A program made the translations under genes and the position numbers. A stretch of DNA of 64,000 nt. It comes from Symbiodinium natans. Taxonomy: Eukaryota > Sar > Dinophyceae > Suessiales > Symbiodiniaceae. This document shows positions 12,787 to 23,600 of this stretch, in pieces; within the stretch, counting starts at the first letter, position 1; every line of letters starts with the position of its first letter. The notes beneath the pieces were generated by a model. That model did not search any database and was not told the origin of the DNA. It saw only the letters and a program-made list of their open reading frames with translations. The stretch lies in NCBI GenBank assembly GCA_905221605.1, contig CAJNDS010002115.1, forward strand, positions 439,501 through 503,500, written 5' to 3'.

Positions 12787-13602
12787 TGTTAACCGTTCCC
12801 CCGTTCAGTCATTACCACCTTGATCCTATAGTAAATCCCCTCTCTAGGAAATCCACCATTAACCGTACTATCCGGGCAGTTAACGAAGTACATACGATTT
12901 TAATGGATTTATAAGGAACGCATGAAATCCACTAAAATCGTATGAACGTAGTGAACGAGTGAACGAGTGAGTTTACGAACGAATTCACGACGAAGCGAAT
13001 GAAATGAGCGCCCGAATACTATTAATACGCGGGCTTCATTTATTCGTACGGTAAACGCAGTGCACGCGTGCGTCTTTTTGTAAGCCCGCGCGAATAATAA
13101 ACAAGCGAACGAATATAGTGAGCGCATGAACGAAGTGAATAAGATAAAAGCCCCGTTCTTCTTTCATTGGGCTTTTATCGCATGAACGAAGTGAGCAAAG
13201 TGCCGCACGAACAAGGAATTCTTTTACTGTGCGGCCAACATACTATTTTCTCTTATCTTTTCACTCACTTCGTTCTCACCCTTTAATAATAATAGGCAAG
13301 GAACGCGCGCTATTATTTTTAAAGGTGCGAAAAGAAGGGTGAAAAGAAGAGAGAAAAGGGCCTATTAAAATAATATTAAATTGCGTGCGGCAAGCTTACC
13401 AATTTAATACTATTTTAATAGGAGAGCGCACGAAGTAAGCGAGAAATGAATGAACGCGTGAAACAAGTGAATTCATGGACCAACCAGGGAGTGAACCTCA
13501 CAGACAAGGAGTTAAGGTGTCATGAGATTGATGGTGTACGAAAAAGCCCCATTTATATATTTGTAGGGGCTTTTTCTAGTGCCTTTTCCTACTTCTTTTC
13601 TA

Positions 13603-13677
13603 TCACGCATTTCGCTTATTACAAACTGGTGCGTGAATAAGCGAATTAATGCGTGACGAAAAGAAGAGAGAAAAGAC
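13603..13677 (+). repeat. 75-bp direct repeat shared with 3428-3502
   Basis: Second copy of the palindromic unit described at 3428-3502. Confidence 0.8.
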
Positions 13678-14249
13678 ACATGCACGCAAAATAAAAGTAT
13701 ACGTGCGTGCAACATTAATAAAATAATAGGGCCTTTCATAATATTATTTTGTAAGGACTTTTAGGACGCACGAAAATAATATTATTACTGGCCCGTGAAA
13801 AACCAAGGTTGACCGTGTACTCGCGAATCATTCTCTGAGTTCAACCGCCAGTCAAGGTACGTCCAACATTCCCCTTTCCTCACATCCTTCTTCTAATCTC
13901 ACCGCCAGGCAAAGGACATCTTATTACCAGCACGAATAATATGCTCTCTTCATTCTTGGCGGTCTTTTGCTCCCTTAAAAAGCCCATTCATGCGTCTTCT
14001 CTTCGTTCATCCTTATAATGCGGCTTTTCCAGGAGCTAGACCGCTATCATCCTGTACTCACTCATTGCGCTCACTCAGTACATTCGTTCCCTTATTCGTT
14101 TCTCTCTTCGTAGTTCCAGCCCGGATGATTGGTTAACGGGGGAACAGTACTAACAATAAGGTTAAGGTTGCGTTCACTAAAAGCCTAATAAAATGTACTA
14201 AAAAGGTAAATGAAGTGCACGCTTTTTAGTATATTTTATGTGGCTTTTC

Positions 14250-14712
14250 TCTCTTCTTCTTTCTTCACCTGTAATAATATAATGCACGCGTCGCTCACTC
14301 CTTGTCATTAATATTATTACCGTGAAGAGAATAAGAGAGCACATTAATACTAATATTACAAGTTAACGCGTGAATATTAGTATTAGTGTGTGAACGCATG
14401 AACGCAACAACTGGACCATGAGGTAGAAACTGCCGCTGGACGCTATTAACCCAGCTCACGGATCGCTTCTAAGGGTGAACTCTCCTTCCCATGGAATCTT
14501 CTCCTTGTTTCGTTTCGTTCATGAATTTCATGCGTCTTTTACTTCGTTCTCTCCTTATAAATTCATTCTCTACACTCTTTATATTATACGGGCTAGTAAT
14601 TATATCGCCCGTGACAGTAATAATAGTTTTAGTGTACCCGCGAGCATAAAATAAGAAGAGCTCGCGAATTCAGTTCATTCACTGCGTTCATGCGTTCACT
14701 AAATTCATGCGT
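14250..14712 (-). repeat. ~462-bp inverted repeat, arm 2, ending at the block boundary
   Basis: Reverse complement of 10245-10706. Its outer end (atgcgt at 14707-14712) is the last base of mitochondrial-type sequence; 14713 onward is unlike anything to the left. The boundary falling exactly at the arm end suggests a recombination end or an assembly join. Confidence 0.9.
14407..14494 (-). rRNA. Mitochondrial LSU rRNA fragment, domain V 3' part (copy 2)
   Basis: Inverted copy of the fragment at 10465-10550, inside the second arm. The conserved core is seen in reverse as AACCCAGCTCACG. Confidence 0.72.
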
Positions 14713-15632
14713 TATGCAGATCAGAGTCGTGACACATTTGCCAAGGTACACTGCCTGCCGCCCAGGTGGATGACCTTGCCCTGGGGGATTTGGGTTTTAG
14801 AATGGTATAATTGCGCCGCCGCGTCTACGTCTAGAGCACTTCTTCTGTTTTCTGCGAAGCTTGAGAATGGTGTCAAAGGACAAATGGCGCAAATGATCAG
14901 GGCCCCATACGCACCTTTGACAAATCCTATGTCAGCATGCTCGCACGAGGAGTTTATGGGCGCCAGTGCGATGGAGTGTGCAGCTGCCAACCCTACGAGG
15001 ACTTTGGCATCCCTGATGCTTGGGTAGTGTTACATGCCTGTATGGTCAGTTCACTGAATTATAGTCATTTTGGGGGGCTGTGGGGGGCTGTATTGTAACA
15101 GTGACCCTCACTACCTCCCAAACACACCAACCGCTGTGATGCCCTTTGTGGGCCAAGTGTTTCGCTGTCCCTTATTATCTTTATATGAGCCCTGGGCTAA
15201 ATGACCAGTCGGCGTTAGAAGTCATACCGGGTAGTTTTCAGTACATCCGCTTTTCGGTACGAAAGCGTCCCAAACCTTGTTAAGACTCATCTGGGGATCC
15301 TTTAGGATGACTGCAAGGGAGACAGCGCCCATCCTTCATAAAGGGTATATCATTCCGGGGTCAACGTGTTTGTCGAATTGTATTACTCGTTTAGCAACGT
15401 AAAACAGCAAATCTATTTTTCAGGGGGCCTTGGGGAAACACAGGGGGACGCTTGAGGAGAAGCCCTAAGCAATGCCTAAGCAATCAGAGGAGAGACTTGC
15501 TTCAGGTTCTAGGCGTAGGTTTTTAGGATTTACTGTGGTTGCAGGGATCAAAAAGCGGTGATGCCCAAGCGTACATGCTGTATAACCATAAAAATCTCAA
15601 AATGCGGACAACAGAATCCCCTAAATCCCCTA

Positions 15633-15712
15633 GGTAGGCCCTTGGGGCATTTTCTATATTCCCTTATTGGGTTTAAGAGGATCATGTTCAGAAATATTTT
15701 TCAGAGGGCATC
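15633..15712 (+). repeat. Dispersed repeat (GTAGGCCCTTGG family), copy 1
   Basis: GTAGGCCCTTGG, then TTCCCTTATTGGG and TTTAAGAGGATCAT occur in the same order at 37409-37482 and 59148-59200, with diverged spacers. The three copies lie in the same orientation. Confidence 0.6.
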
Positions 15713-16882
15713 CTAACCCCTAAACACCCTACACCCCAGCAACCCGCACGCTCCAGGACTGCGACGATGGAGTCGTGGGCACTGGGCTTTGCACGTGCCA
15801 AGCCGGACGGGAGGCAGACTCGGCCAGTCTCATTTTGTATGCCTACCAGGCTTAAATTCCTCAGAATGAACCCTAAAAAAGTGCCTTGAAAGGGATTATA
15901 GGGTATAATGGTCCATCCTGGTAGTGTTTGCCTGCAGCTGCCTTTCGCAGAGCATGTGCCTTTGAACAATGCATTTTTGGTTCTGGGTTTAGGGTGCCAG
16001 GTCTCAGGGCACGAGTTGGGGTCTTTGGGGGTTTCGGGTGTTGAGAGCTTGGGGGGCGGCCTTTGCGTGGGTCCTGGGGGTGCCTTCACGTCTTAGGGTT
16101 CGCGGTTGAGTTCAGGTCCCAGGGAAGCATAAATCTCCACAGCCCCAAGAGCTGTGTCATGTGTTCAAGGCTTCGCTATCTTTGAGAGCACCAGAAACGC
16201 GGCCGAATCGGCTTAGAATTGCTGAAGCCTGCCCAAAGCGCCGGAGCCCGCTGAAAGGCAGAATGTGGCGAGGACTCGCAACCTCCTTGGCTTCGGGAGA
16301 GCATCGTGTTGTGTAATTGTTTGAGAATACGGGTGAGTTTGAGCAGAGGATCCTGTCTGGGTTTAGGCTCCAAGGTTTTGGGAGGGTGTGTTGTAGACAA
16401 GCTGGAGGCCAGGGTTTAGGGTTGAGGAAAATTTAGAGACAGCCTCAGAAACCGGGCACGGATCTCTGCGGAAAACAACAAGCAGAAGTGAAACCATGAA
16501 ACCCAATAACTTGGCTGAGCATCCGGAGCTGTCCTTGAATCATCACCCCAAACTTCAGCTGTTTAGGAAATGCCGGGCTTACAACGGCTATGGGCCGCTT
16601 GGGCTCGAAAATCCTCCAGACCCTCTCAGGCCTTGCAATCGGCCCCTGACATTTGCAAGTCCCGACTATGTGCCCCAGCAGGTCACTCTTTTTTCTTTTT
16701 GGGCGGAGGGGGGGGGGTTAGCATGAGGTGGGGAGATGAGTTCGTATTGGTACCCTAAGCACTACACCCCACACCCTACTCCCCTACTGTACGTTTGCCT
16801 CGGTGAAAGGAGAGGTGCACCTGGACAGCATCCCAACGGCTTAAGCCCACACAGCCCGAAGCCTTGTAAACCCTGCAGAGGG

Positions 16883-17008
16883 TTTAGGGCTTAGGGTTTA
16901 GGGTTTAGGAGTTTAGGGGTTAAGGGTTTAGGAGTTTAGGGTTTAGGGGTTTAGGGTTTAGGGGTTTGGGTTTAGGGTTTAGGAGTTTAGGGTTTAGGGT
17001 TCAGGGGT
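16883..17008 (+). repeat. Degenerate TTTAGGG telomere-like array
   Basis: About a dozen units of TTTAGGG with TTTAGGAG and TTTAGGGG variants. An exon-like stretch begins 25 bases after it. Confidence 0.85.
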
Positions 17009-17032
17009 TGGCCCTTTGGTTTGAGTTCAGGA

Positions 17033-17104
17033 GGACGAGGCGCCGGTCGGCCCCGAAGCCGGCGTGGGCGTGGGCAAGGCTCGCAACAGCTGGGAGTATG
17101 GTGG
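17033..17104 (+). CDS. Exon-like segment, unassigned (possible upstream SelO exon)
   Basis: After a ttcag acceptor, the frame reads EDEAPVGPEAGVGVGKARNS and then WEYG before a GGTGGGG donor. The GC-rich codon use contrasts with the repeats on both sides. It could be an N-terminal exon of the SelO gene, but I see no conserved motif in it. Confidence 0.35.
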
Positions 17105-17609
17105 GGAGCCGGAACCCCTAAACCCCTAAACCTAAAAACCTAAACCCTGAAACCTACACTTTATCCCCAAATTCTAGGGTGGTTCTGAAAAAGGGGCTAT
17201 TTTTGGAGTTCGACTGTAGCATAATTTGCCCGGGCGGGGCTACAGAAGCGGCCCAAAATGTAGATCAACCCCCTCATGTAATAAGCTATAGGTCTTATAT
17301 TTTTTAAGGGGTTTGGCGTTTAGGAGGCCTACCGGAACTTTCGATAGTGCTCAACTCTATGCCTGTTTCGACTAGAAGCAAAGCATCCACAAGACTCAGA
17401 CTCTCCAGCACGGACGCCTGAACCCGAGCACACGTGGCGTACCGGGATGGCCCGTATAGTTCTCTAAACGCAGGCCATCTACTTCACCCTAAGTGTCCGA
17501 GTGTAAATCCTAAGTGCGCCTTCAGCCTACACAGACCTGCGCCCTAAATCCTAAACCTTAAGCCCCAAACCCTAAACCCTCAACTTTCTTCAGACATGTT
17601 CCCGCGTCC

Positions 17610-17693
17610 ATGGAGGCTGCGGACCTGGTGTTCGTCAACCGAACCCTCAGTACCTTGCGCGTGGATGCGGAGACGAGTCGAATGTCTCGACAG
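17610..17693 (+). CDS. SelO exon 1 (N-terminal)
   Basis: The frame from ATG reads [20 protein letters not shown], then ETSRMSRQ, resembling the FDN..L..LP.D.....R.V start of SelO. A cttcag acceptor at 17587-17592 lies just upstream, so the exon may begin there, with the ATG being internal. The donor is GC (CAG/GCATCT), phase 0. Confidence 0.6.
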
Positions 17694-20600
17694 GCATCTT
17701 GAACGCCATGATGACGACGTGCTGATTTTCATGCTCGTTATTTTTCTTATACTGTTATTGCTAGTAATTAGTAACAACCCTTCGCCTCCTATCATGATGA
17801 TCTCCATGGTTGAGCCTGAACCCTATGTACCCCCTAGCTCTGCCATGGGCGTAAGGGGGTCTGACTTTGCTTTCGGGTTCTGAGCTTCGCACTCCTTGGA
17901 CCCGTCGAAGGCAGCCGTAGGGTGCTGGAGCGAAGGCACGTTAGTGCTCGGGGCTTAGGATCGATGTTTTTTTTTTTGGGGGGGGGGGGGATTCAGCAGG
18001 AAATCTTCACTCTTGTCCAGCCCTCTGAAGACAGAAACACAAAGACGACACCGAGACGACGAGCACATAGTGCTCCTGAGCCCAAACCGACCTCTTTCCT
18101 GAAACCGTTGATTTCGTGCGTTGCAGGTGTTCAACGCATCGGTATCTCGGGCGAGGCGAGAATGTCGTGGAGCAAGGATGTGTGCTCAACTTGCATGATG
18201 CTGGTAGCACAGAAAGGTCGAGGTTTGCAATGGAAGTTGTTTTTGTGATGTTGCTCTGTTTGGTCAGCCTTACAAGGTATGGAGTTCACAGCATACAACA
18301 TCTGTATGTTCTGAGATGGTTTTGGTGTTTCTGGCGTGGACGTATACTAAGGCCCAATGACGCACCTTCTAGAGGTGTGGCTCAAGTTCAGTTGGCCTCC
18401 AGCCTAGCGCCTGTCATCACATAGCGTACGCGGCTGGACCATTCGTTCTACAGCAGCTCTATTGTAAAATGCCGTGAAGCTGCCGAACCCTCGCACCCCA
18501 AAGGCCACAGCCTTTCCGGGGTCCAGCACGCCTGGCCCTGGTCAATGCAGCCGCGGCACGGCGCTTGGGGCTCGATGCCAACGACAAGGCACCGATTTCA
18601 GGATGGAGGTTCGTGTTTGGAGTTTTTGGGTTATGCAACGTAGACTCTAGAGTCTGGGCACGAGCTTGTAGCTCACCCCTTCTTCAACCCCACGTCTAAA
18701 GCCTGAACCAAACCCGTAAGCTCCCTAGTCGGGGGCTTTGGCGTTTCGTGCCTGTCTGTTTTGGCAGAGGCTCCTGCACAGCAAGGAAAGCGTGAGCCTG
18801 AAAACATGCCGTAGAAACTCAGAACCCGAAGTTGCTTCCAGAAAGAACGAAGGCAAGCAGAAGCAACAGGCATGTACCTAGTGAGCTCTAGAGGCTGTCA
18901 CTTAAACACCCTCTATAGTACCGGGTCAAAGCAATTGCATTTCGACATGCAGGCTACTATCACTACACAATTGTTTGTGCGTTGGGCTGTGGCGTGAGTG
19001 CGTGGCGACCTAAGGCAGGACTGACTGCACTGTTTTCCGGTGTGGAGCTGCCGCGCCGTGCGCAGCCCTTCTGTCACGCCTACGGCGGACACCAGATGCC
19101 CGCATGCAGCTGGTAGGGGCTCAGCTAGGCTTTAGGACTGCACGGGCTATGCGAAATTAAGCTGAAATTCGAGGTGGCCGTGAGGTCTGGGATCTGGGTG
19201 CATTTAGCACGACAGAAGCACGGGGCAAGTCTGGAAGTTTCGTTGCCCGAAACCCGCTGCTGAGAGCCTGCCCTGCTGAATCTCTTTGCCTGCATTTCAG
19301 GGCTGGAGCCTGCGAGCCCAAGAAGTCGTCAAAGCCTCGACTCGAGGTTTGGCTCCTGGTCTGGGCAGCTGGGCGACGGCCGAGCCATGTCTCTAGGTTT
19401 CGGGGGGGGGGGGGGGGGGGGCCTGTGGCGCCTGAGTTCTCGGAACCCTAAACCCTAAACCCCAAACCCCAAACCCCAAACCCCAAACCCCAAACCCCAA
19501 ACCCCAAACCCTAAACCCTAAACCCGAATCAAAAGGAGCCATGCGCCTGAGCCCTCGGCAGGGGAGGTTCTTGGCTTCGCTCCTTCGCAGGCGCCGGGCG
19601 AGGCCCGGGGGTTTGGACTCCGCGAATGAAGTTAGGGTTTAGGGGTTTAGGGGTAAAGAAAAGGGTGTCGGGATAAATAAAAGACCCCCAATAGTAGGAT
19701 CCCCTTATGATAAGGACCCCAATAAGGTACCCCGAATATCGTAAAACCCCAAATGTGTTCTTCATTTCTGGTGTCTGGGTGTTCGTTCAAGTTTAAGCCC
19801 TAAACCGCCGTAAAGGGCAAAGGACGAGGCGGTTGAGGGGCTTTTCGAACTGGGGGGAGGGGACGTTCCGAACCAATGCAATGCGCTCCCTGTCAAGATG
19901 TTAGGCTGATAGTTCAACCACTGGTACCAAGAACTCGTGTTGGTCTGAGGGGTTATGCATTGAGTGATGTCCAGTTCCGAGAACTTCTAGCCCAGAACAA
20001 GCGCCAACTGCATGGCCTTGCATGCATGATCTGAAGAAGGTAGTACCGCCATACGCCACTTCGTACGAGTGCGAATTGATTCAAACTGAAGTGTCGAAAC
20101 CCCTAACTCCCCTAATCTTACTACACAAGCACTTGGCACAACAAAAGCACCTGGGCATTCCGAGTTCCGAAGGAAGATGCTCGCTGGTGGCCATGGGAAC
20201 TGACCCTCAAAGGCGCCAATGGAGCTTCAAAGGAGCTGTAAGGGGTGTTTATGTGTTTTAGGGTTTTTGGGTTTTTGGGTTTAGGGTCAAGAGCTCTGCC
20301 CGGCTTTTAATGTCCCTAAACCCTAGGCCCTAAACCTTGAGAACCTTAAACCCTACGTACTTGTGTTGGTGCTCGCTGCGTGCCTGGGAAGTGCTCAGAA
20401 ATCGTCGAGTCCTTGACCTACTTCCCTTTTGCCTCCGCACGCACCCAATCTAACTCTACACCCCTTCAGTCAGCCCCTTCAGTATAGTGTGCGCTTCTCG
20501 CACACTCCACTCTCGTCCCATGGAGGTTTCAGAGATCCTTTCAAGAACCCTGAAGCCCTCAACTGCCAAACTCTCAAACTCAAAGCTCAGAAGTAGGCAG

Positions 20601-23600
20601 TTCAAAGATTACCGAAAGAGTACTAAGAATAATGAGAGCCACAAGAGCAGCAACAACAGCAACCCCCAAGCCCTTCAAAACCCTCCCGAATCCTTGAGAC
20701 CAAACCCTAAAACCCTGAATCCTAAGCCCTGAACCCTATATGAACCCTTATCAATCCTAAACCCTTATAAACCCTAAACCCTATACCCTATAAACCCTAA
20801 ACCCTATACACCCCGATCCCTCAGGCGCTGGGAAGACGCCCTACAGTCGGGGCAGCGACGGCCGGGCGACGTTGGCAAACGCGGCGCGGGAATTCCTGGC
20901 GCTCCTGGGCTTGCAAATAGCCATATCCCCCTTGGAATTTTTGTAAAATATTTTTTTAATATAAAAATGAACAAAAATAGAACCCAAGAGGATATGAAAA
21001 GTAGTATGTGTTTTAGGGTTCTATGGGGAGTATAGAATGGCTCTATACTCCCATCAGGAGAGCTATTCTTAGTGTGGTTAGTAGTCGTATTTTTGTTTAT
21101 AGTATTCTGATTACATAAACATCAATAGTTACATAAAACATGCATACATACACACACATTTATATATATATATAAATACACATTATTATAGTTTGTTGTT
21201 ACTATTGCTACTAGACTACGACTGTCACAATGACTACGACTGTCACGACTTTGCTGCTTATCGGTCATTGCGATCACTTTGTTATGGCTTTAATGTTGGT
21301 GTGATGACTGTTGTCAGTTTTACTACAGTGGTTGCTTTCACTTTCTTATTGTTACGGTCACTACTAGTCTTATTACTACTATTACTCCTGTTGCTCCTGA
21401 TGCGGGTACTATTACTGGTATGACGAGTGAACGTTTATGACTATTGCTATCATCAAGTTTACTTGTTTCCTCTTTTACCACCACGCCCGCTATCATCGTT
21501 TGCAAAACAGCACCAAAAAAAGCGAGGCCCATCTTCTTGGAGGCCGCTGGGGTGCCTGCACCTTGGCAGATTGTCAGTAAGACTGATCGCTACGAAATCG
21601 TAAGTCTTGAAAGCAGTCACTAGCTAGTGGCGTGCAGACACTGTATGAAGCCCATACTGATATCGCAAGCGCTTGGCCTGCGAATACCTCCCGCCACCAT
21701 CCATGCGGCTTGTCCAATTTGTCCATACCCGAACCTCACCTTAGCTGCCCAAAACCCCAGCCGTAACAGATGTACACCAAAATGCCCAAGTCTTGCACCC
21801 ATTTCCACCTCAAACGATCGTTTGGACATACATGTTCGGGTTGGGGCTTAGCGTCACAAGTGGCGAGGTTAGGTCCTACCCACCAAACCAGGGGTCTTTA
21901 GGGGTTCTTTCGGGTCAATAAGGATCCAGAGGCCAGGTTATTCCGCCCGTAGCCGAATCCTGGACATCTTGGCCTTTTAACTTCGAAGTATGGGCCTCTT
22001 GGCACTACCCAAAGCCCTACCGACCGAAGCGGAGAGATGCCCCCCATCCCCACCCAAACCTCGAACCCCTATTATTAAGCACAAGTCCCTGAATAACCTC
22101 CAAGTAAGCCATCTTCGGCCAGTTCTCTCAACATGGCGGACCTAAGCCTCACAGGCTCAAGCACACGTAAAGGCTAATTGGGTGGTTTACGGGAAGGTTC
22201 GATGGTAGGGTAACTTTTCATTTAGAAACTCCCATTGAGGGTACGTTTAACTCTAGCTACGTATAGCTACTCATGAACCTTCAAGCACACTAAAGTCATA
22301 TAGCCAAAGGTGGCCAGCACTGTGGCCGTGTTGGGAAGTGACTTCGAGGAGGAAGGATGCTGGAGAGTTAGTTTACTCTCTGCCTGTCGGTCGTACAGGG
22401 TTTTTGTGCTGTTAGGGCTTGTTGTGTCTCTGCAGTAGGGCTTATAGGGACTAGTCCATGAATCATGAACGCTTTCGCGTCAGTATTGTTAAACAATAGG
22501 GGGGCCTCAGAAAGAGAGCTCTGAAACCTTGAGCCCTAAGCCCTAGAGGCCCTCTTCCCTAATATCAAACCCCCTTAACCCCGAATATTAGATACCCCCC
22601 CCCCCCCCCATATACTATAACGGGGGAATATAATATTCGGGGGCTTGGTATTCCGGGCCTTTCGTCCTGCATGGGGGGGAGGACCGAATCATCCGCGACG
22701 AGTGGTACTCTGGAGAGGCCAGAGGCTACCAAGTCCCCAGGGTCTTAGGGGAAGTTTAGGGTTTAGGGTTTAGGGTTTAGGGTTTAGGGGTTTAGGGTTT
22801 AGGGTTGTCCTTAGTACCCGGCTGGCTGCAGAGACCTGGTTGCAAAAGGGTTTAGGGTTTAGGGTTTAGGGTTTAGGTCTCAGAGTCTGGGGGCCGTGCC
22901 TAAACCGGTTTTGAGGGTCTAGGCACTATGGTCAGCAGCTAAACTCACCCAAGCCCAAAAGCCATCCGACGCCCTGGGCTTGAGCCGCCCAAGCCCTAAA
23001 TCTTGAGTAAAACATTAAACCATATTAAACCACATTAAACCACATTAAGCAATATTAAACCATATTAAACCTGCGAAAAAAAAGCCTTCTAAATCCTCAA
23101 CCCGACCCCTCTCCCCCAACAACACCAAAAACCCTCAATCCCGGCTGCGGTCGCTTAGTCTGGTGGACAGGAGTCGCTGCCGCTTCCATTTGCATACAAT
23201 GACACTGACTTAGGCTCAAGTGGGCTTGAGCAGTTCGCAGGTCCCAAAGGCCTCAGGGTCTCAGTTCTGGGTTTGAGGTTGGCGCAGCTCAGCACCTCAA
23301 ACCGTCCCAGCCCACACTCCCACTAATTCCAAGACCTCCCTCCGCTTTGCCCTGCAGCTCATGGTTTTTAGTTTTTCTTCAGCCCTCAGAATCCTCATCT
23401 CAACCCTGCTGTGGACCCAGGTTGTTGGGGCTTGAGGCGAGCAAAGGGGATTTAAGGGTTTAGGGTTTAGGGTGATGCTGCAAAGGCTGCTTTCAAGAAG
23501 CCCGGCATCACGGTCCGGAGCATGCCAAGCGGCCAGCCGGCGATGGCCGTCCCCCCTGATCTCCCGCAAATCGCGTAGGGGGACTTCACAGCATCATCTC

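Larger units (their letters stand above)
1..14712. other. Mitochondrial-type, palindrome-rich non-coding DNA with scattered rRNA fragments
   Basis: The block is AT-rich and made of variants of short words such as gtgaacgaagtgaac and attcacttcgttcac, interleaved with hairpins whose stems are AAAAGCCC/GGGCTTTT or similar. No open frame in it resembles a known protein, and I found no recognisable cox1, cob or cox3. Short non-repetitive islands match conserved parts of large-subunit rRNA (listed separately). Fragmented rRNA in repeat-rich DNA is established for dinoflagellate and apicomplexan mitochondria. The telomere-like repeats found throughout the rest of the window are absent here. Whether this is true mitochondrial DNA joined by assembly or a nuclear insertion cannot be decided from the sequence. 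Confidence 0.75.
14713..17009. other. Nuclear-type sequence without a recognised gene
   Basis: Composition changes to mixed GC with poly-G runs. It contains one copy of a repeat family (15633-15712) and, from 16883, degenerate TTTAGGG. Open frames on both strands overlap and none resembles a known protein. Confidence 0.5.
20909..23470. other. Long SelO intron sequence, no exon recognised
   Basis: It holds AT-rich and microsatellite-like stretches (21120-21420), a diverged family-A inverted-repeat element (22192-22285), a poly-C run near 22597 and TTTAGGG arrays at 22748-22806 and 22852-22878. Open frames at 21193-21851 overlap on both strands and look random. Confidence 0.5.

Noticed and set aside
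3428-13677. A CRISPR array
   Set aside because: Repeats differ in length and spacing and are palindromic modules; there are no regular spacers or cas genes.
18377-23230. Relict spliced-leader words (GGCTCAAG at 18377, 22151, 23212)
   Set aside because: Only eight bases match the dinoflagellate leader end, which is expected by chance in a window of this size.
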